Shown one piece after another: positions 58,185-64,000 of a stretch of 64,000 nucleotides of DNA. The notes under the pieces are model-generated. The model was not told where the DNA came from. It made no database searches and worked only from the letters and a program-made list of their open reading frames with translations. Made by a program: the position numbers and the translations under genes. Positions within the stretch are counted from its first letter, which is position 1, and each line of letters begins with the position of its first letter. The DNA lies in contig LDOQ01000168.1 of the NCBI GenBank assembly GCA_001887945.1, positions 17,000-80,999 of the forward strand, in the 5' to 3' direction. The DNA is from Spraguea lophii (Eukaryota > Microsporidia > Spragueidae).

Positions 58185-61100
58185 ATGCAAGATTCTTTGT
58201 TTGAAAAATTCGGATATGAATTATACGCTGGTGATGATATAGAAGGTTGGCTATTCAATTATAACATTGAAAAACTACCAGATTCTTCATTAATTGCCAT
58301 TTTATATTTTATTACAGAGAAAGGAAATGTTTATTGTAAAATACCTTTTTATCCACATTTTCTTGTTGAGAGTGATAATCTTGATGCTGATGAAGAAACA
58401 CTTAAAAGAAAATATTTTATAGAAAAAATAGAAAGAGTGTATAAAAAAGATTTATCAAAGCCTAACCATATAAACGAAGAAGAGAAAGAATATCTAAAAG
58501 TATATTTTTATAATGAGAATAATTTTTTAAAAACAGTCAAGGATTTAAAATGTAAAAAGAAAAATACCAACACCTTTAGTTTGTTTTATGATAAAGAAAG
58601 AAAAGAATCGGGATTTATTATATTAGAATATGATATAGCATATGAAATATTATTACCATTAGAACTAAATGTAAGAGTAGGTAAATGGTATCATATTAAA
58701 AATAATATTTTTCATGAATCTTCTAAGATAGAATTTCCAAAACTTAAAATAATGGCATTTGATATTGAAACTACAAAATCGCCTTTAAAATTTCCAACAC
58801 CAGAAAAAGATCAGATTATGATGATATCTTTATCTTTTGGAGACGAGGGATTATTAATTACAAACAGAAATGTTGTATCAGAAGATATTCGTCCATTTGA
58901 ATATTGTCCCAAGGAGGATATTTCGGGAAAATTTGATATTGCTAATGAGAAAAATGAAGAACTTTTACTTTTAAGATTTCTTAGAATAATCCAAGAAAAA
59001 AAACCGAATATCCTGACAACATTTAATGGTAATTTTTTTGATTTTCCGTTTATAGAAAAAAGATTACAAAAATATGGATTGGATATAAGTGATATAGGTA
59101 TTGTTTATAAAGCAGAATCTTATACCAGTAATTTTATAATCCACTTAGATTGTTTTAGATGGGTGCAACGAGATTCATATCTCCCGATGGGATCACAAGG
59201 TCTTAAAAAAGTTACACAAATAAAATTGGGATATTTCCCCGATGAAATAGATCCCGAAGAAATGGTAGGTATGGCTAAAAGTGATCCGGATAAATTAGCA
59301 TCATATTCAGTATCCGATGCAGTTGCTACTTATTTTTTATATATGAAATATGTACATCCTTTCATATTTTCTCTTTCTTCGTTGATTCCATATCCTTCTT
59401 TTGAAGTTCTTTCAAAAGGATCTGGTACACTTTGTGAAGCTTTATTGATTTCAGAAGCTTTAAACAGAAATATCATTATTCCTTCAAAGAAGAAAGAAGG
59501 AGATAATATTTTTTATTATAAAGATGGAGTGAAATATTTAGCTGAAAATCTTTCATATATAGGAGGACATGTAGAATGTTTAAAAACAGGTATTTACAGA
59601 GAAGATTTTGAATATGGATTTTCGGTTGAATTAGAAAATATTGAAAAGATTAAACAATTTATAAAAGAAAATTATGAAGATGTAGATAAACATTTGGAAA
59701 ATATCGATCAATGGATTAAAGATAAAAGTGAATCAGATGATGTTAAAAGAACAAAACGTAATAAATTAATATTCAATGACAGGCCATATATTTATCATTT
59801 AGATGTAGGTGCTATGTATCCAAATATTATTTTAACACACAAATTACAGCCAACAGGAGTTGTTACTGAAGATCATTGCATAAAATGTGATTTTTATTCT
59901 GAGAATAGTTGTAAAAAGAAAATGAAATGGAAACTGAGAGCAAATTATTATCCAGCGACATTAGAAGAATATAAAATGATAGGATTAAATATCGAAGATA
60001 AAGAAAACATAAATAAAATAAAAGAATACAATAAAAACATTTATGGAAAATTATCATGTGAAGATATTGTGGATGTTGAAAATATCGTATGTCAGCGTGA
60101 AGATCCATTTTTTGTGGATACAGTAAGAAAATTCAGAGATCAGAGATATTATTATAAAAACAAACTTAAAGAATTGAAGAAAGAAAAAAATCCTAATAAC
60201 AATCTTTTAATTGTTTTTGAAAGTTTACAGGTAGCACATAAAGTAATTTTAAATTCTTTTTATGGTTATGCTATGAGAAAAGGAAGTAGATGGTATTCCA
60301 TGGAGATGGCTGCAATGGTGTGTAATGTTGGTGGTGCGATAATCAAAACGGCTAGAGAATGGGTGGATAATATAGGTATTACATTAGAATTAGATACAGA
60401 TGGTATTTGGTGTTTAGTACCACAATCATTCAATTGGATAGTTAACAATAAGAATATCCTTAAAGATTATTTAAACAGAATAATGATAGAAAATTTTACA
60501 AATCATGAATATCAAGAAAGAATAGAGAATACAAATACATATAAAATCAAATCTGTAAATTCTATAGAATTTGAATTAGATGGTCCTTATAAAGCAATGA
60601 TATTACCATCGTCTATCGAAAAAGGTAAAAATATAAAGAAAAAATATGTGGTAATAAATATGAAAAATAAAATCAGTGAATTAAAAGGATTTGAATTTAA
60701 ACGTAGAGGAGAGCTAAATCTTATAAAAAAATTCCAAGAAGAAATATTTAACAGTTTTACAATTGGTTCTAATTTACAGGAATGTTATAAAGAATTAGAA
60801 AATATTACAAGGGATTATTTATGTTTAATAAATAATAAAGGAGAGGATATAACGGATGATGAAATATTTCATATGTTTAGTGAAAGTAAAAACATGTCTA
60901 AAACTTTTTATGAATATGAAGGAAGAAAGACCTTATCCACAGTTACACTTAAGAAACTTAGTGATATTATAGGGGATGAAATATTAAATGAGAGAAATAT
61001 CAAATGTGAATTTATAATTTCCAAATATCCTTTTGACGAACCCGTTGCAAATAGAACCATTCCTACCATCGTTTTTAGTGTTGAAGAAGAAATAAGAAAA

Positions 61101-63509
61101 AAAATTTTAAAGAAATGGATAAAAAAGAATATAGATTCTGATGACATTAGAGAGTTGATAGATTGGAGTTATTATAAACAAAGACTTGAAACAGTCATAC
61201 TAAAAATCATTAAAATTCCTGCATGGAAACAGAATATAAATATTTTAGAAGAAGTAGAAGTGCCTGATTGGATAAAAAAACATCAGAAAAATACATTAGA
61301 AGATTATTTTATTCTTGAAGAAAATAAAGAAGAAAAAAATGTTAAAAATAATTTAGAAAATGTTCCAGAACCTCTTGATTTGGAAAAAATAAATACCATT
61401 GATTTAAACACTGAAGAATATAAAAAATATATTTTAAACAACAAAAATAAATGGGTAGAATTATTTGAAAAGACCAAGGATTATATATCAATTGTTAAAA
61501 TAGAAATAAAAGAATCTATAAAAATATTCTATCTTCATAAGGACACCAACCAATACAAAGAGATTGAAAAATATTATATCCTCTTATTTAACAATAAATA
61601 CGTATTAGTATCAAAACAAGAATATGAAGAAAAAAAGGAATATTTCAACCATTACCTCATCCAAGATCATCGTGTAATAGATCCCAGTTATTTTATGGTA
61701 GATACTAATAACAAAATATTTAAGAAATTATTTGACATGGAAACAAAACTTCCAATTAACACAGACATAAAAAACCATCATATAATATTTCTTATATCCT
61801 TGGACAATAAAATATTGGTAAAAGATAGAAAAACATATATTTTAACTAAAAATAAGAAAGAGATAAAAAATAAAAAAGTAGAAGTAAGAGAATGTAATAT
61901 TAAAAGAGAAATTAAAAAAGTTATAAAAAATAAAAAAATCATTATAGTCAGTAAGAAAGATCAACAAATTAAACAATTAATACCTAATAATATTACAGAA
62001 TATATAATACTTGAATTAAATACCGAAAGAAAGATTACAGTAGGATTAGATGAAGAATATCTTTTTAAAGAACTTAATTTCCTAGAAAATGAATACAATA
62101 GGTTACAAACAATTTCTTCATTAGGAATACCATTAGCAAACATAGATAACAATTTATTAGATATTTTATATTTCCACCATTTAAATTATGATAATTATCA
62201 AGACTTTAAAGAAATCAAAGATTTAAGAGTATATAACAGTGTAACTTCTTCTAATAATTTTTATCTTGAAAAAATATTAAAAGATGAATATTTTAGAGAA
62301 GGATTCTACAATAGTACATGCGTAGAAATAGAATTACAAGGAATTCTTATTTTAACAATTATTAATAAAGAAAATATTATAACTGAAATAAAGAACATAG
62401 AAGAATTTAATAAATTAAAAACATTCATATTAACTATTCTAAGAGATAACAGATATTTATTACCTATATTCAACCAGTGGATAACAAAAGAATCTAAATT
62501 TATATCAAGATCACTAAGAAAAGAGTTAATTCTATTAAAACAAAAATATATAATCGAATTAGTATCTAAGATATCAGAATTAGGATGTAAGATAGTAAGC
62601 GTGAATAAGGAAATTATAATTTTAAATATAAATAAAAAAGAAGGAATAAAAAATTACATAAAATATATTAGCAGTAAGATAAGCAAATATATTAAAATAA
62701 AAATATTAAGAATATTTGAGAAATTAATATATTTATCACCAATAGAAAATTTTTATTTAAAAAAGAAAAATAACGAGGATAATACATTCAATGATAACAA
62801 CAAAGATAAAATATATGAAAATAATACACTCAATGATAATAAAGATAAAATACATGCTGACAACAATAAAATATATGAAGATACCGATGTTGTATCTTTT
62901 AACAGTTGTAATATACCTAAAAGATTTCTAGTGGATATTTTTAATAACAATGTAGATAATAATTATTTATATTCTTTAGCACTAAAAAATAAAAACATAG
63001 ATATACCATTGTTACTGAAAATATATTCTTTTATTTCTGATAAAGAGAATGTAAGATCTAATATTTATAAATTACTTAAAAGAAATGAATTTGCAGATGA
63101 TGAAGAATATATAAGAGAATATATATGTATGGATATAGAATGTATATGTGGTAGTGATAATATTCTTAGAATATTTAGTGATGGAGGTAGAATAGGATCT
63201 ATAGAATATACCAATGGTATTGTTGATTATAATAAATGTAATAGATGTTATGGTAAATATTCTTTAGAAAATATAGAAGAGGTGATTATAAAATATTTGA
63301 ATAATAAATTAATAGAATATTTTGAAGAAGAGAGGATATGTAGTAGATGTAAAGATATAAAGAAAAATAGAATAAATAATAAATGTGGTTGTGGTGGAAT
63401 TTATAAAATAGAAAGAAATAGAGAATTTTTAGATGTAATCAGAAAAAATAAAATAAGTAAAAGAATAAATGAATTAATTGATGAAATAGAATCAATAATA
63501 ATAATTTAA
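58185..63509 (+). CDS. POL2: DNA polymerase epsilon catalytic subunit
   Basis: This 1774-residue family B polymerase synthesises the leading strand. The proofreading exonuclease has Exo I DIETT (about 191), Exo II NGNFFDFPF (about 281) and Exo III YSVSDAVATY (about 375). The polymerase has motif A HLDVGAMYPN (about 538), motif B KVILNSFYGYAM (about 686) and motif C ELDTDGIW (about 735), where epsilon has DTDG rather than DTDS. The C-terminal half is the inactive polymerase-like region with an Asn-rich insertion (about 1525-1570). It ends in two zinc modules: CICG..CNRC (about 1652-1690), and ICSRC...CGCGG (about 1720-1742). Yeast Pol2 has 2222 residues, so this copy is shortened yet complete in all motifs. 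TATCC precedes the ATG. Confidence 0.96.
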   Translation: MQDSLFEKFGYELYAGDDIEGWLFNYNIEKLPDSSLIAILYFITEKGNVYCKIPFYPHFLVESDNLDADEETLKRKYFIEKIERVYKKDLSKPNHINEEEKEYLKVYFYNENNFLKTVKDLKCKKKNTNTFSLFYDKERKESGFIILEYDIAYEILLPLELNVRVGKWYHIKNNIFHESSKIEFPKLKIMAFDIETTKSPLKFPTPEKDQIMMISLSFGDEGLLITNRNVVSEDIRPFEYCPKEDISGKFDIANEKNEELLLLRFLRIIQEKKPNILTTFNGNFFDFPFIEKRLQKYGLDISDIGIVYKAESYTSNFIIHLDCFRWVQRDSYLPMGSQGLKKVTQIKLGYFPDEIDPEEMVGMAKSDPDKLASYSVSDAVATYFLYMKYVHPFIFSLSSLIPYPSFEVLSKGSGTLCEALLISEALNRNIIIPSKKKEGDNIFYYKDGVKYLAENLSYIGGHVECLKTGIYREDFEYGFSVELENIEKIKQFIKENYEDVDKHLENIDQWIKDKSESDDVKRTKRNKLIFNDRPYIYHLDVGAMYPNIILTHKLQPTGVVTEDHCIKCDFYSENSCKKKMKWKLRANYYPATLEEYKMIGLNIEDKENINKIKEYNKNIYGKLSCEDIVDVENIVCQREDPFFVDTVRKFRDQRYYYKNKLKELKKEKNPNNNLLIVFESLQVAHKVILNSFYGYAMRKGSRWYSMEMAAMVCNVGGAIIKTAREWVDNIGITLELDTDGIWCLVPQSFNWIVNNKNILKDYLNRIMIENFTNHEYQERIENTNTYKIKSVNSIEFELDGPYKAMILPSSIEKGKNIKKKYVVINMKNKISELKGFEFKRRGELNLIKKFQEEIFNSFTIGSNLQECYKELENITRDYLCLINNKGEDITDDEIFHMFSESKNMSKTFYEYEGRKTLSTVTLKKLSDIIGDEILNERNIKCEFIISKYPFDEPVANRTIPTIVFSVEEEIRKKILKKWIKKNIDSDDIRELIDWSYYKQRLETVILKIIKIPAWKQNINILEEVEVPDWIKKHQKNTLEDYFILEENKEEKNVKNNLENVPEPLDLEKINTIDLNTEEYKKYILNNKNKWVELFEKTKDYISIVKIEIKESIKIFYLHKDTNQYKEIEKYYILLFNNKYVLVSKQEYEEKKEYFNHYLIQDHRVIDPSYFMVDTNNKIFKKLFDMETKLPINTDIKNHHIIFLISLDNKILVKDRKTYILTKNKKEIKNKKVEVRECNIKREIKKVIKNKKIIIVSKKDQQIKQLIPNNITEYIILELNTERKITVGLDEEYLFKELNFLENEYNRLQTISSLGIPLANIDNNLLDILYFHHLNYDNYQDFKEIKDLRVYNSVTSSNNFYLEKILKDEYFREGFYNSTCVEIELQGILILTIINKENIITEIKNIEEFNKLKTFILTILRDNRYLLPIFNQWITKESKFISRSLRKELILLKQKYIIELVSKISELGCKIVSVNKEIIILNINKKEGIKNYIKYISSKISKYIKIKILRIFEKLIYLSPIENFYLKKKNNEDNTFNDNNKDKIYENNTLNDNKDKIHADNNKIYEDTDVVSFNSCNIPKRFLVDIFNNNVDNNYLYSLALKNKNIDIPLLLKIYSFISDKENVRSNIYKLLKRNEFADDEEYIREYICMDIECICGSDNILRIFSDGGRIGSIEYTNGIVDYNKCNRCYGKYSLENIEEVIIKYLNNKLIEYFEEERICSRCKDIKKNRINNKCGCGGIYKIERNREFLDVIRKNKISKRINELIDEIESIIII

Positions 63510-63624
63510 TAAAAAATATTATATATTATATATTATTTTTCTATCATAAAGGTGATAGACGTTTATTTATTGTTTATTGTAAAAGTGTATTTTTATTCAT
63601 TTTTTTATTTTCCATTAGAGGTGA

Positions 63625-63646
63625 GTGGATAAACTTTTTAATCCAC
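63625..63646 (+). other. Small hairpin in the 3' intergenic gap
   Basis: GTGGAT...ATCCAC forms a 6-bp stem with a 10-base loop, between the convergent ends of POL2 and the TAN1-like gene. It may mark an mRNA end. Confidence 0.3.
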
Positions 63647-63682
63647 CTATTATTAGGATCTTGCGACTACTACCAACTTCAT

Positions 63683-64000
63683 CTATTTTTTAAATACACC
63701 CAATCCTACATAATTTCTTACGATTTCTACATTAATAATATATTCTGGTGATTTTAAATCTACTCCGTATTCTATATTTTGTACTATATATAATATCCAT
63801 TCCTTTGCAATTATTATATCTTTTTCTTATTTCAATTTTGTAGATTCCTTTAACAGAAGAATATAAAGATATTATATTTTGATTTAAATTTTCTAATCCA
63901 TAAAATATTTTCATCAGAGGAATAATTTTATAGTTTTTTCTTTCATAATTTTTTATTTTATTATAAATCTCATACACATCTACATTACTTAGATTATAAA
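63683..64000 (-). pseudogene. TAN1: TAN1-like THUMP-domain tRNA acetylation adaptor, 3' part, frame broken
   Basis: The gene enters from beyond the right edge on the minus strand. Frame one is open from 64000 to 63827 and carries the N-terminal side of a THUMP domain (IIPLMKIF, then GIYKIEIRK). Just after it, a second frame holds the matching remainder: IIIAKEW, then GVDLKSPEYIINVEIVRNYVG, cut here to GVDLKSPEYI and INVEIVRNYV, ending FKK and a stop at 63683-63685. The two frames meet at an A run (plus-strand T run 63821-63825), where one extra base explains the break. Tan1 (THUMPD1) brings tRNA to the Kre33/NAT10 acetyltransferase for ac4C12. It may be a sequencing error, not a dead gene. 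Confidence 0.65.

Noticed and set aside
58004..58258. An 84-codon minus-strand frame overlapping the POL2 start.
   Set aside because: It runs antisense through the conserved POL2 N-terminus and has no start motif or domain.

Overview
The window looks like nuclear DNA of a microsporidian, an AT-rich lineage whose genus I cannot fix. Four things point there. The conserved genes are eukaryotic and fungal in type, intronless as far as I can see, and mostly shortened (SMC2 969 aa, Pol epsilon 1774 aa, a 74-residue Rrp36-like protein). There is a subtilisin-like protease with a signal peptide and an Msy-type MscS channel. About two thirds of the genes carry a CCC or CCCC a few bases before the start codon, a start-proximal signal described in microsporidia. 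Asn/Lys/Ile-rich low-complexity tracts invade even catalytic domains. That start motif moved several starts downstream of the longest open frame.

Layout. 0-5 kb: three copies of a dispersed tRNA-headed repeat around a small secreted protein, then NOP2. 5-11.4 kb: Rrp36-like protein, a SANT-domain corepressor-like protein, histidyl-tRNA synthetase and IMP3. 11.7-16.3 kb: two Asn-rich proteins and a tail-anchored protein. 16.3-22.3 kb: gene-poor, with a gene relic, cytochrome b5 and SPT3. 22.3-26.6 kb: a nuclear-type charged protein, subtilisin, and a Cys-rich surface protein. 27-33.9 kb: cyclin-like protein, SMC2, a hypothetical and a secreted protein. 34.7-43.3 kb: another secreted protein, another repeat copy, TAD2, a CHY zinc-finger protein, a SUZ12-like protein, tRNA-Ser(GCT) and an unknown protein. 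44.4-55.1 kb: MscS channel, small hypothetical, dynamin, a SAS-6-like protein and an Asn-rich protein. 55.4-64 kb: another repeat copy with a secreted neighbour, DNA polymerase epsilon, and at the right edge a TAN1-like THUMP gene whose reading frame is broken.

Functional themes are ribosome biogenesis (NOP2, IMP3, Rrp36), tRNA charging and modification (HisRS, TAD2, TAN1, a tRNA-Ser), chromatin and transcription (SPT3, SANT protein, SUZ12-like, possible cyclin), chromosome replication and segregation (Pol epsilon, SMC2), membranes (dynamin, MscS), and a host-exposed set with signal peptides.

The most surprising items are a SAS-6-like centriole cartwheel protein in a group known for lacking centrioles, a SUZ12-like PRC2 subunit with both zinc finger and VEFS box, and a SINE-like repeat family with Pol III A and B boxes whose copies lie next to secreted-protein genes.
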